Made by a program: the position numbers and the translations under genes | The notes under the pieces: model-generated | What the model saw: only the letters and a program-made list of their open reading frames with translations | The model's database searches: none | Told to the model about the DNA's origin: nothing | Part shown: positions 1 through 8,600 of the stretch, piece after piece | Layout of the letters: each line of letters starts with the position of its first letter | Numbering within the stretch: the first letter of the stretch is position 1 | DNA from: Oscillospiraceae bacterium | GTDB lineage: Bacteria; Bacillota; Clostridia; UMGS1883 | NCBI GenBank assembly: GCA_022508735.1 | Contig: JAFLUQ010000076.1 | Span: 1-10,459 of the forward strand | DNA length: 10,459 nucleotides | Reading direction: 5' to 3'

Positions 1-519
1 CGGCAGCGGCATTCCCGCGGTGACGTGTATCATTACGGCGGCGTCTACATGGGGACTTTCAAGCAGCCCGGCGCTCAGCATATCCGGGGAGCCCTGGAAG
101 ATCTCCTCCGCGGGCTGAAATTCCAGCTTTACCGTGCCCACTATCTCAGCCTCATGCTCCTTCAGCAGCTTGGCCGCGCCCAGCAGCATTGCCGTGTGCA
201 TATCATGACCGCAGCCATGCATTTTTCCATCGATCATGCTCTTATATTCCACATCAGCTTCCTCCCGGAGCGGAAGCGCGTCCATATCCGCCCGGAGCAG
301 AATAGTCTTCCCGGGCCTCCTGCCGCCCGCAAGGGCAACGATTCCCGCCTTGCCCAGCTCCTGAGGCTCATAGCCGAACTCCTTGAGCTTTTGCTTTACA
401 AACGCCTTTGTATATGGCAGATCAAAGCCTACCTCCGGATTTCTGTGCAAATCACGCCTGATCGATGTCAATTCCGGCTGAAGCGATTTTGCCTCTTCTA
501 ACAGCAGTTGTCCGTTCAC
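1..519 (-). CDS. M20-family amidohydrolase (aminoacylase / hippurate hydrolase-like), N-terminal part, cut by window edge
   Basis: This is a cytoplasmic metal-dependent hydrolase of peptidase family M20 (amidohydrolase subgroup), expected to cleave N-acyl amino acids such as hippurate or related amides. The window holds the first 173 codons of a protein that in this family is usually about 380-400 residues; the rest lies beyond position 1. Visible motifs in order are RRDLHRNPE (residues 21-29), RADMDALP (76-83), HGCGHDMH (101-108, with the Cys, His and His expected to bind the metals), QPAEE (135-139, the metal-binding/catalytic glutamates) and MIHV with His165. There is no signal peptide. 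The start is GTG at 519; no other start codon fits nearby, and a weak GAGG Shine-Dalgarno sits 8 bases upstream. A perfect-consensus promoter lies just upstream (554-582), so the gene is transcribed independently of the transporter operon behind it. The family is clear; the exact substrate cannot be read from this fragment. Confidence 0.93.
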   Translation of the reverse strand, partial: MNGQLLLEEAKSLQPELTSIRRDLHRNPEVGFDLPYTKAFVKQKLKEFGYEPQELGKAGIVALAGGRRPGKTILLRADMDALPLREEADVEYKSMIDGKMHGCGHDMHTAMLLGAAKLLKEHEAEIVGTVKLEFQPAEEIFQGSPDMLSAGLLESPHVDAAVMIHVTAGMPLP

Positions 520-553
520 GTTAAATACCTCACTTTTAACCGTTATATACATA

Positions 554-582
554 ATTATAGCCTATAAGTTCGTGTTTGTCAA
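554..582 (-). promoter_or_regulatory. Consensus sigma-A promoter of the M20 amidohydrolase gene
   Basis: On the minus strand a perfect -35 TTGACA (577-582) is separated by exactly 17 bases from a perfect -10 TATAAT (554-559). Transcription should start near 547, giving a leader of about 28 bases before the GTG start at 519. A perfect 13-base dyad (TTATAG-C-CTATAA, 555-567) overlaps the -10 box and may be an operator. Confidence 0.88.
555..567. promoter_or_regulatory. Dyad overlapping the -10 box of the M20 promoter, possible operator
   Basis: TTATAG and CTATAA form perfect 6-base arms around one central base, covering most of the -10 hexamer and the adjoining spacer. A repressor bound here would block RNA polymerase. 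The site is short and AT-rich, so chance is a real alternative. No regulator gene is in the window to link it to. Confidence 0.3.
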
Positions 583-770
583 CATTTCAGCTTGCATTTT
601 TGGATCCGCCCCAATTCGGAGGCCAGTTTTAAAGAGCTTTTTGTTTGCATTTTCATCTTCAAGGTTCACTAACACAAATCCGTATTCATGGCAGCGTCGT
701 TGAAATCTCAGATTATCTCAATAACTTTTTGTGACCTTATTCTATATTTATTTTTGTGTCCGGGCAATAA

Positions 771-802
771 AAAAATCGCGCAGATCATTCTGCGCGATTT
801 TT
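771..802 (-). terminator. Rho-independent terminator of the nucleoside ABC transporter operon
   Basis: A perfect 13-base-pair stem (771-783 with 790-802) closes a 6-base loop. Its core is TCGCGCAG/CTGCGCGA flanked by A and T runs. Read on the minus strand, the stem ends in a run of T residues. It begins 9 bases after the stop codon of the last permease gene. The A/T flanks are symmetrical, so it could also stop plus-strand transcription. Confidence 0.92.
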
Positions 803-811
803 ACGGTTTCT

Positions 812-1750
812 TTATCTTTCAAGCTTAGCAAGCCTCCACTGCTTTCGCTGCTTGAGCCATGCGCCCAAAACCATCATTATCACCGTTGCCATATACGGCG
901 CCAGCGATGTGAGGTTTGATGAGATATTGTAGGTCTGCACTCTCAGACCAAAGGCGTCGATAAAGCCGAACAGCAGTGCGGCCATGAACACCTTGCGCGG
1001 ATCTGAGCGGCCAAAGATAACGCAGGCCACGGCGATGAAGCCGCGGGACGCGGACATATTCTCGGTGAACATCGTAAGATACCCGAGAGAGAGGTGCGCC
1101 CCAGCAAGGCCCGAGAACAGCCCGCACAGCACAGAGGCAAGATACTTCATTCGGTCAGGACTCTTACCCGCCGCGCGAAGGGCCTCGGGGTTCTCACCTG
1201 CGGCGCGCATCCAGAAGCCGAGCGGAGTGCGGTAGATCAGCACATAGCTGAGCAAAACCATCAGCCAGCTGACGTAAACCAGCAGAGTGTTGCCGCTTAA
1301 GAGGCTGCCCAGCACCGGGATATCCCGTATAAGCGGAATATTGATAATGGGCAGCGGATGAATCGGCAGCGCGCTTGTGCCGGAGAAGGCACCTGCAACG
1401 CCGAAGATGGTGCGCAGCAGGAACACTGTAAGGCCACCGGCGAAAATATTGAGCGCAACGCCGATTATGTATTCGTCGGACTTGAATTCGATAACAAATA
1501 ACCCAAAGAAGGCTCCGAGGAGCAGCCCGATCGCCAGTGCCAGCGCCAGACCGCCGACCCAGCTGCCGAGGAAGCAGCTGCCCAGCACCGCAAAGAACGC
1601 GCCGCAGAGCATCATGCCGTCCATGCCTATATTCATGATGCCGACGTGGTCGGTCATAAGCACGCCCAGACCCGCCAGCACCACAGGCGTGGCTGTACGC
1701 AGGGTGTTCTGGAAAAGACCTATGGAAAATACACTTTGAATACTACTCAC
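812..1750 (-). CDS. nupQ: BMP-family nucleoside ABC transporter, second permease (NupQ/YufQ/RnsD-like)
   Basis: This 312-residue integral membrane protein forms one half of the membrane channel of a nucleoside-type ABC importer. It is almost wholly hydrophobic, with roughly eight or more likely membrane segments. It carries hallmark stretches of the branched-chain/sugar/nucleoside permease superfamily: GIMNIGMDGMMLCGAF (37-52), at the position where relatives have GVINIGLEGMML, and SDEYIIGVALN (91-101). The start is GTG at 1750, overlapping the stop of the preceding permease as GTGA (4 bases). A GAGGGGAG ribosome site about 10 bases upstream supports this start. Such overlap suggests translational coupling and balanced amounts of the two permeases. 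It is the last gene of the operon, followed closely by a terminator. The symbol follows the B. subtilis nupNOPQ order; nucleoside specificity is inferred from family and gene order, not demonstrated. Confidence 0.92.
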   Translation of the reverse strand: MSSIQSVFSIGLFQNTLRTATPVVLAGLGVLMTDHVGIMNIGMDGMMLCGAFFAVLGSCFLGSWVGGLALALAIGLLLGAFFGLFVIEFKSDEYIIGVALNIFAGGLTVFLLRTIFGVAGAFSGTSALPIHPLPIINIPLIRDIPVLGSLLSGNTLLVYVSWLMVLLSYVLIYRTPLGFWMRAAGENPEALRAAGKSPDRMKYLASVLCGLFSGLAGAHLSLGYLTMFTENMSASRGFIAVACVIFGRSDPRKVFMAALLFGFIDAFGLRVQTYNISSNLTSLAPYMATVIMMVLGAWLKQRKQWRLAKLER

Positions 1751-2862
1751 GGACGTTCACTCCCCTCTGCCCGGTTATTAGCGGGATTGTGCAGACGGCG
1801 CGCCTTGAACGACTCGGATATACCGCGCTCAGCGGCCATGAAGAAAATGATGATCGACTGCACGATCAGGATGGTCTGGCTGGGAACGCCCGTCTGCTCC
1901 ATGCCTGTTCCGCCGATTTTCAGAACGCCGAAGAACAGGCTCATCAGAATAATGCCCATCGGATTATATCGCATTATCATTGCCACCAGCATACCGTCGT
2001 AATAAAATTCATTTGACACGGAATCTATAAATCGCCTGTGAAGGCCGAACACCTCGAACATACCAACCATGCCGCAGATCGCGCCGGAGATAGCCATGCC
2101 GACCATCATCAGCTCGGCCGTCGGTATGCCCATATAGTAGGCAAAGCGCTCGTTCTCACCGGTGAGCTTCATCTCATAGCCGGTGGTTGTGCGCTTCATC
2201 AGGTACCACACAAAGAGCGCGGCCGCCAGCGACAGGAAGATAGATGTGGTGAGGTTAGAGAGGTTTATTACTCTCGGAAAAGCAAAGTTCGGGTCGATCT
2301 TCGACGTGCCGGAGGCAATGCCCGGCTCGGAGGTCTTAAGCGGCCCGTTAGAGAGATATGCACAAAAATATATCGCCACGGAGTTGAGCATGATCGTGGT
2401 GATGACCTCATTGACATTCAGCCGCACCTTGAGCCACGCCGGAATGAGCGCCCATAATCCACCGGCCGCCATGCCCGCCGCCAGGCAGAGAGGCACCGCG
2501 ATAAATGCCGGCACGCCTGCCAGCGTGGAGCCCAGCAGGGCTGACGCCATTGCGCCGAAATAGAGCTGACCCTCACCGCCGACGTTGAAGACGCCCGCCT
2601 GAGCGGCAATAGCCGTGGCAAGCCCGGTAAGGCAAAGCGTGGCGGACTTTGCCAGCGTGTTGCCTATGGCGCGCTGTGAGCCGAGAGCGCCTGTCAGCAT
2701 CGCCCCGTATCCCGCGATGGGATCGTGGCCCGACACAAGCATTATAACGGCGCCCAACAGCAGTGCCAGCACAACGCTGATCGCCAGCGAGACAAGATAG
2801 CCCCCGTTAGGCTTCAGTGGATTACGTTTAAATGTCAATAGTTCACGGATCGTATGAATCAT
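1747..2862 (-). CDS. nupP: BMP-family nucleoside ABC transporter, first permease (NupP/YufP/RnsC-like)
   Basis: This 371-residue membrane protein is the partner permease, longer than the second one as is usual in this family. A short basic cytoplasmic N-terminus (about residues 1-20) is followed by a first membrane helix near 22-44 and several further hydrophobic segments. Family signatures seen are GVFNVGGEGQ (90-99) and NVNEVITTIMLN (149-160). The C-terminus is a polar tail rich in Arg, Asn and Glu. The ATG start at 2862 overlaps the ATPase stop as ATGA, with AAGGAG 11 bases upstream inside the ATPase gene. Its stop overlaps the next permease start by 4 bases. Together with the second permease it should make the translocation path for nucleosides delivered by the lipoprotein encoded at 5466-4462. 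The role is well supported by family and operon order; the exact substrate is inferred. Confidence 0.93.
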   Translation of the reverse strand: MIHTIRELLTFKRNPLKPNGGYLVSLAISVVLALLLGAVIMLVSGHDPIAGYGAMLTGALGSQRAIGNTLAKSATLCLTGLATAIAAQAGVFNVGGEGQLYFGAMASALLGSTLAGVPAFIAVPLCLAAGMAAGGLWALIPAWLKVRLNVNEVITTIMLNSVAIYFCAYLSNGPLKTSEPGIASGTSKIDPNFAFPRVINLSNLTTSIFLSLAAALFVWYLMKRTTTGYEMKLTGENERFAYYMGIPTAELMMVGMAISGAICGMVGMFEVFGLHRRFIDSVSNEFYYDGMLVAMIMRYNPMGIILMSLFFGVLKIGGTGMEQTGVPSQTILIVQSIIIFFMAAERGISESFKARRLHNPANNRAEGSERP

Positions 2863-4397
2863 TTACCCGTCGTCTCCTTATCTCTGGCACCGGTCATGTA
2901 ATAGCCGATGCTCTCCTTGTCGATCTCCCCGGCCCGGAAACTACCTGTAATGCGGCCTTCATACATTGTTATGATACGGTCGGAAAGGCGGAAAACTTCA
3001 TCAAGATCGGCGCTGACAAGCAGCACCGCACAGCCCGCGTTACGCTTATCCACAATGGATTTGTGGATAAACTCGATCGCGCCTATATCCACGCCTCGTG
3101 TGGGCTGAGACACGATAAGCGCCCTTGCGCCCAGTGAGAACTCACGGGCGATAACTACCTTCTGCATATTTCCGCCGGAGAGCGCACCGGCCTCTGTATC
3201 GATGCCGGCGCCGCGGATATCGAACTTATCGAAAAGCTTTCGGGCATAATCGTGTATGGCGCTGCGCCTCAGATGCCAGCCGCCAAACGCAAAATCCCTC
3301 AGCCGCTGCTTACCGACCAGAAGATTCTCCTCTACCGAGGACTTTATTGACAGGCCCGTGGCCAGATGATCCTCGGGGATATGCGCCAGGCCCAGATCGC
3401 GAACCTCGCCGGGCACCTTATCCCAAACGTCAACGCCGTCGATAAGGACCCGCCCGGCCTGTATGGGGCGCATACCGGTGATGGCCTCGACCAGCTCTGA
3501 CTGGCCGTTGCCGTCAATGCCGGCAATGCCGAGTATCTCGCCCTCACGCACCTCCAGCGACACGCAGCGCACAGCCGGCAGCATGCGGTCTGACTGAACG
3601 TAAAGGTCTTCGGTGCGGATAAGCGTTCTGCCTACCCAGCCAAACTTCTGCAGCTCTGAAAGCAGCATATCACGGCCAACCATCATACTTGCCAGCATAC
3701 GCTCGTCTACATCTTTTGTCTCGCGCAGGCCCACAAGCCTGCCCCCGCGCATCACTCCCACGCGGTCGGAGATAGCCATGACCTCATAGAGCTTGTGAGT
3801 GATGATTATGACCGTCATGCCCTTATCCCGCACGATGCCCCGGATCACCCGGAACAGCTCGTCAGTCTCCTGAGGGGTCAGCACGGCGGTGGGTTCATCA
3901 AGGATCAGCACATCGGCGCCGCGGTACAGCGTTTTGAGTATCTCAACGCGCTGCTGCATTCCCACGCTCAGGCTCTGCACCTTTGCACTGGGGTCGATAT
4001 CAAGCCCGAAGTCGGCAGACAGCTTCCGAACCGTCTCTTCGGCCTTTGCAAAGTCATACAGACAAAGCTTCTTCTTAGGCTCGCAGCATAAGAGCACGTT
4101 CTGGGCTACGGTGAAGGAGCCCACCAGCTTAAAATGCTGATGCACCATTCCAACGCCCATCGAGATCGCCTGATCGGTCGTCTGGCGTTCTATGCGCTTA
4201 CCCTTGACGTACAGCGCGCCGCCCGTTGGCTCGTTAAGCCCGTAGAGCACGTTCATCAGAGTGGACTTGCCCGCGCCGTTCTCACCGATCAGCGCGAAAA
4301 CCTCGCCCTGGTTTATATCCAGCGAAACGTCATCGTTGGCGAGCACGCCGGGAAACTGCATTGAAACATGCTCAAAACGCACGATAGGCTCTGCCAT
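2859..4397 (-). CDS. nupO: Nucleoside ABC transporter ATPase with two nucleotide-binding domains (NupO/YufO/RnsA-like)
   Basis: This 512-residue cytoplasmic ATPase powers the importer, with two fused nucleotide-binding domains as in ribose and nucleoside transporters. Domain 1 is complete: Walker A GENGAGKST (38-46), Q-loop Gln87, signature LSVGMQQR (143-150), Walker B VLILDEP (163-169) and H-loop His201. Domain 2 keeps the signature LSGGN (406-410) but has a degenerate Walker A (GIDGNGQSE, 293-301, no GKS/T) and SQ where Walker B normally has DE (430-431). This asymmetry is normal for the family and leaves one main hydrolysis site; it is not decay. The start at 4397 has AAAGGAGG 8 bases upstream. 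A 64-base gap separates it from the lipoprotein gene, and its stop overlaps the first permease as ATGA. Confidence 0.95.
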   Translation of the reverse strand: MAEPIVRFEHVSMQFPGVLANDDVSLDINQGEVFALIGENGAGKSTLMNVLYGLNEPTGGALYVKGKRIERQTTDQAISMGVGMVHQHFKLVGSFTVAQNVLLCCEPKKKLCLYDFAKAEETVRKLSADFGLDIDPSAKVQSLSVGMQQRVEILKTLYRGADVLILDEPTAVLTPQETDELFRVIRGIVRDKGMTVIIITHKLYEVMAISDRVGVMRGGRLVGLRETKDVDERMLASMMVGRDMLLSELQKFGWVGRTLIRTEDLYVQSDRMLPAVRCVSLEVREGEILGIAGIDGNGQSELVEAITGMRPIQAGRVLIDGVDVWDKVPGEVRDLGLAHIPEDHLATGLSIKSSVEENLLVGKQRLRDFAFGGWHLRRSAIHDYARKLFDKFDIRGAGIDTEAGALSGGNMQKVVIAREFSLGARALIVSQPTRGVDIGAIEFIHKSIVDKRNAGCAVLLVSADLDEVFRLSDRIITMYEGRITGSFRAGEIDKESIGYYMTGARDKETTGK

Positions 4398-4461
4398 GTG
4401 CCTCTCCTCCTTTCGTATGTGTTATCTCTGTCATTTCTGTATTGTCAATATCGGTGCGATT

Positions 4462-5466
4462 TTATCTGAACGCGGTGGGAACCTCGATCTTGCCGGAGAT
4501 GATGTCGGCCTTGATCTGCTCGACTTCAGCCTTGAGCGCGTTATCGACCTGCTGAGTCATGTACGGGTCGCCATAGCCCACATCTACCATGCCGGTGCTC
4601 ATATCGGCCACCCATATATGGCCGCCGTTCCATGTGCCATTATCCAAGAGACCTGCAATGGGATACACGATGGACTGCCCCACCTCTTTTACCATGGAGC
4701 AGATTATAACGTCGGGATTTATGTATTTCTGGTCGGAATCGACACCGATGGCAAAAAGACCACGCTCGGCGGCCGCCTCAAACACGCCCTCGCCGGTGCG
4801 GCTTGCCACCTGGAACACGATGTCGCAGCCGCTGTCATACAGCGCCAGCGCCAGCTCCTTGCCTCTGGCGGGATCCTCATAGGTGCCGGCATAACGGGTC
4901 TGCACGACCGCATTGGGGTTGGCGTACTTCGCGCCGGCCTCATAGCCAACGATAAAGTCATTTATAGTCTCGCTGTCTTCACCGCCGATAGCGCCGACCT
5001 TGCCGGTGGTCGACAGCTTGCCGGCTATGTAGCCCACGAGGAACGAGCCCTCGTTCTGTGCGTAGGTGATGCTAAGAAGGTTATCGCCCACTCCGTCAAG
5101 ACCGTTATCCACAAAGATAAACTTTGTGTCAGGCAGCTGCGGAGCGTACTCGGCCAGAGCCTCCCAGAATTCCCAGCCCACGGCTACGACAACGTCGTTA
5201 TTTTCAGCGGCTGAGATCAGATTCGTGGTGAACATTGAAGCGTCGTTCTGGCATTCGATCAGAGAGCCCTGCACATCGCCTCTCTTTATCAGCTGCTGCA
5301 GACCCTCGTTGGCGGAATCGTAGAACGAGCGGTCTCCTGTGGCACCGGCGAGCACAACGGCCACCTTCAGCTTTTCGTCGGATTCCTTAGGCCCGCAGTT
5401 CGTCAGCACCATTACTGACATAAGGACCATAGCCACGCTCAGCACAAGGCTTATCATTTTTTTCAT
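4462..5466 (-). CDS. nupN: BMP-family substrate-binding lipoprotein of the nucleoside ABC transporter (BmpA/NupN/RnsB-like)
   Basis: This 334-residue protein is the extracellular receptor that captures substrate, probably purine and/or pyrimidine nucleosides, and hands it to the permeases. It begins with a lipoprotein signal: MKK, a hydrophobic stretch, then the lipobox LTNC with Cys24 as the predicted lipid anchor. Asn at the -1 position is less usual than Gly, Ala or Ser. The mature part is a periplasmic-binding-type fold of the BMP family, with DRSFYDSANEGL near residues 45-56, a GAIGG segment, and the DIVFQVA, TGEGVFEAA and AIGVDSDQ segments typical of BmpA-like proteins. The ATG at 5466 has AAAGGAGG 8 bases upstream. 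As first gene of the operon it has its own promoter (5530-5558) and a hairpin in the leader. The wider gap after it may allow more receptor than ATPase to be made. Nucleoside specificity is inferred from homologous operons. Confidence 0.93.
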   Translation of the reverse strand: MKKMISLVLSVAMVLMSVMVLTNCGPKESDEKLKVAVVLAGATGDRSFYDSANEGLQQLIKRGDVQGSLIECQNDASMFTTNLISAAENNDVVVAVGWEFWEALAEYAPQLPDTKFIFVDNGLDGVGDNLLSITYAQNEGSFLVGYIAGKLSTTGKVGAIGGEDSETINDFIVGYEAGAKYANPNAVVQTRYAGTYEDPARGKELALALYDSGCDIVFQVASRTGEGVFEAAAERGLFAIGVDSDQKYINPDVIICSMVKEVGQSIVYPIAGLLDNGTWNGGHIWVADMSTGMVDVGYGDPYMTQQVDNALKAEVEQIKADIISGKIEVPTAFR

Positions 5467-5484
5467 AGATATTTCCTCCTTTTG

Positions 5485-5515
5485 TATTTTTTATAACCAC
5501 CCGGCATAAAAAATA
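5485..5515 (-). promoter_or_regulatory. Inverted repeat in the leader of the nucleoside transporter operon
   Basis: TATTTTTTAT (5485-5494) and ATAAAAAATA (5506-5515) are perfect 10-base arms around an 11-base GC-rich centre (5495-5505). On the transcript this would be an AU stem with the loop GCCGGGUGGUU, placed between the predicted start point (about 5523) and the ribosome site (5475-5482). It could be an RNA hairpin affecting translation or stability, or a DNA operator just downstream of the promoter. It does not match a riboswitch class I recognise. Confidence 0.4.
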
Positions 5516-5529
5516 TTTTTACAAATACT

Positions 5530-5558
5530 ATTGTATCACATGCGCCCGGTAAAGTCAA
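5530..5558 (-). promoter_or_regulatory. Sigma-A promoter of the nucleoside ABC transporter operon
   Basis: On the minus strand -35 TTGACT (5553-5558, 5 of 6 consensus) and -10 TACAAT (5530-5535, 5 of 6) are separated by 17 bases. The start point would be near 5523, giving a leader of about 57 bases before the ATG at 5466. It lies downstream of the terminator at 5627-5661, so the operon is transcribed apart from the c-di-GMP gene. Confidence 0.85.
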
Positions 5559-5626
5559 GCCAATTTCACCCATTTTGTCAGCCGGGCCAGATTTCACTGT
5601 GAAAGCTTCTAACTATGCACAAAAAT

Positions 5627-5661
5627 ATGGAGGCCGCTGCTTCTATCGCAGCGGCCTCCAT
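5627..5661 (-). terminator. Rho-independent terminator of the GGDEF-EAL gene
   Basis: A perfect 14-base-pair stem, ATGGAGGCCGCTGC (5627-5640) with its complement at 5648-5661, closes a 7-base loop. On the minus strand it is followed by a T-rich run (complement of 5621-5626). It starts 13 bases after the stop codon of the GGDEF-EAL gene. Confidence 0.92.
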
Positions 5662-5674
5662 TTCATATTAAAAT

Positions 5675-8600
5675 CTAAAATGTTTCTTTTTGCTTTGCCA
5701 GACGCCGTATCTCTGCCGAAAGCTCCGGAGAGAGCGGCCCGGGATCGAACAGAGGATGAGCCAGATAGTAGCCCTGCAAGAGATCAACGCCGCATCGGAT
5801 AACCGTCTCCATTTCCTCCTTAGTTTCCACACCCTCAGCCAGCACCATGATCCCCTTCGTCTTTGCCAGCTTGACAAGGTTTTCGATGATCATGCGCCTG
5901 TCATTGTCATTATCACAGCCGCTTATGATGGAACGGTCTATTTTGACTATGTTAGGCCGGAGAGTGAGCAGCGTATATTCGCTGTTGTAGCCCGTGCCGA
6001 AATCGTCGAGCGCAAGCTGCCCGCCCCATTTGTTGTGCACAAGCTCTGCCTTGTGCGCGCTGCATTCTCCGTCGGAGCTTTCGCTCTCTAATATCTCTAT
6101 TACGATCCGATCGAGCATATCGGAATATTCCTTCTCGATCGCGGCCTCGGTCTCCGGTTCAAGCCTGTGGTTGGCAATGGAGTTAATAAAGACATAGGCG
6201 TTCTTTTCGATTTTCCCATTGTCGGCCAGAGCCTTGAAGTCTGCAAGAGCCTTCGTCAAGGTCAAGAACTCAATCTCATGGAGCTTTGCGCCTGATTTTG
6301 CGGTTCTGATAAGCTCCAGCGGAGACTGGAAAATTTCAGACTGCACGCGCATCAGCGCCTCATAGCCGTAAACCCGGCCGCTTTCTACACTGACGATGCT
6401 TTGGAAGGCATACTTTACGCTTTGTTCTTCTATAACGCGGTTCATTTCTTCCACGCCGGTGAGAAGAACGGAGTCAGTAGAATAGACATTCCAGTCGAAT
6501 TCCGCTATGCCGCCCTTTGTGGAATGCTTGACGGTATACATGGCAAAGTCGGCATATTTCATCAATATCTCACGTGAGGTGGAGTCGTCGGGATACCAAG
6601 ATATGCCCATACTGCCGTTGACTCTGAAATGTGTGCCGTCTGCCAGCAGGCAGCTTGCGCTGAGCATCTCGCCGCGCACATCGTTTATGATCTTACGCGC
6701 CTCGTCTTTAGAGGTGAAGCCCGGCAGGCAAATGCTGAACTCGTCGCCGGAAAGGCGGGAAACTATGCCGCCGTGATCATGAAATTTTTTCAGCGCGGTT
6801 GCCGCCGTTTTGATATAATCGTCGCCAAAGTTGTGACCGTAGGTGTCGTTGACATATTTGAGATTATCAAGGTCAAGCATGATAAACGCGGTGACCCCGA
6901 GCTTGCTCTTTTCCTGGAACAGCCTCTCGACGCGCCTGTAATATGCCTGACGATTGAGGAGCCCCGTCAGATGATCGTAGTCTCTCTCATACTCGATGCG
7001 GTTCTTTTCTAAGGTGGCGGCGGTGATGTCCTGCACGATACCGATGGCGGTATTGGGGGAATATGTATAGCTCAGGCGCATCCAAAGCTTGCTGCCGTTA
7101 GGCTGGGCTATCTCGTATACACCGCTGGACTCCTCACGCATTCTGCCGCCGAGCAGATCCATGCCATTGGCGATGGGCGTTTGGAGCTCGGGATATTTGA
7201 TGCTATTTAAGAATTCCTGCCGTTTCATAACGACGTCTCCGTCACCGGGAAGGTCGAGCCGCAGAACGCCGATCAGGCTCTGCCCCACAAAGACGTTATC
7301 CTCGGTGCTGAGATACATAAACGTACCCAGACCCACGTCGGCAATGCTTATCATTTTGGATACCTGCGAGGAAACGCCCTGTATATCTATCTGTATACGC
7401 GTAATGGCGTCTGTTATATCGTCTATCTCATAGACGTTTGAGGGCTGAAAACGGAGAACCTCATTATATTCACGCCTCACCTTCAGCTTTTTGCTAAGGT
7501 CTGAAAGCGGCTTCATGATGACCCTGCACCCTACGACCGCGATAATAGAGGCGACTAACAGCGACATCAGCGCGGATATCAGCAGCAGCCGCTTCAAAAG
7601 CAGCAGCTGACCAAGCAGGCTGGATTTGTCGAGCACGGAGATGAGCGACCACCTATCCTCAGCGTAGGGGCTGTTATCGCCGTACAACTCTATTTGCTGC
7701 ACGCCGCCTGAAACCTCAACGTCTTTTACCATTTTAAAGTCATAGACGCCCTCTCCCTTTTTACTGATGACACTAATGGTGTCAGAGCTGCCGAGAAGAG
7801 TGCTATAGGAGGAGCCGGAATAGGTAATTATATCAAAGCCTTTCTCCGCCGTGCCGCACCCCAGCACATAGCAGCCCATGCTGCCGGTGAAATCATCAGA
7901 GGGGATCAACGACAAAATTGTCTCCTCCGTCAGCCCGATGCCGACTACGCCGTAAACAGCTCCGTCGGCGGCGATAAGCGGCAGGGAATATTTCATGCTC
8001 GGCGTAACGCTTGTAAAATTCGTGGAAAACCTGCTCCAATAGCCCAGCTCGCTCCGGGAGAGCTCACTGTTTTCCCGAGCGGCGTTAAGGGGCATGAAAT
8101 AAAAATCATAGTCATCTCCCCGCGCCTCATCAGGCGTAAAAAACCGTGCCCAGCCGTAATGCTCGGAGATATCGCCGTGATCATAAATTATAGAGTGCGG
8201 GCCGAGCACCAGCTGAAAATCATCATCCTCAGCGCCCGTGGCCGCGTTTCGCAGATATACCGCCGCCATGGCGCCGCTGCCGCCCTCCCCGGCGTAAAGC
8301 TCACCGGTATCCAGCAAAAGATAGGCGCCGTTTGCCCTTGAGCGGCGCAGAAGGTTCATCAAAGTATCGACCGACGAGCTGATAAGGCTTTCTGTCAGCT
8401 CCATGTCGTAGGCGAGGTCGGCGGCGGACTTATGGCGCTGCGCCATGAGCCGGGCCGTAATATCATCGATCCTGTCGGCATAGCTTTGCACGAGGGCGGC
8501 CTTTTCGACCAGCTCGCTTTGGAGAAATTCACCGCGATTCTTCGTTTTTTCCATAACGGTATTATAGGAATATGCCTCGAGCTCACGGAATTCACCGCCC

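Noticed and set aside
25..501. Open frame of 158 codons on the plus strand
   Set aside because: It is antisense to the M20 amidohydrolase, whose catalytic motifs are all on the minus strand. No domain or ribosome site supports it.
293..653. Direct repeat TTGCATTTT at 592-600 and 645-653
   Set aside because: Nine AT-rich bases repeated once, 53 bases apart, is weak evidence. Only one copy is near the promoter, and no symmetry supports a regulator site.
2859..3600. Degenerate second ATPase domain (no GKS/T in Walker A, SQ in Walker B) as a sign of decay
   Set aside because: This asymmetry is normal in fused double-NBD ATPases of the sugar/nucleoside import family. The frame is intact and the signature LSGGN is kept.
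4419..4448. Possible internal promoter between the BmpA-like gene and the ATPase (TTGACA at 4443-4448)
   Set aside because: The -35 matches well, but with 17-18 base spacing the -10 candidates (ATAACA or TAACAC) are poor. The operon already has a good promoter upstream.
4261..5214. Long open frame of 317 codons on the plus strand
   Set aside because: It lies antisense to the ATPase start and most of the BmpA-like gene, both of which have clear family motifs and ribosome sites. Its translation shows no recognisable domain and it has no Shine-Dalgarno; it is a mirror of the codon bias of the real genes.
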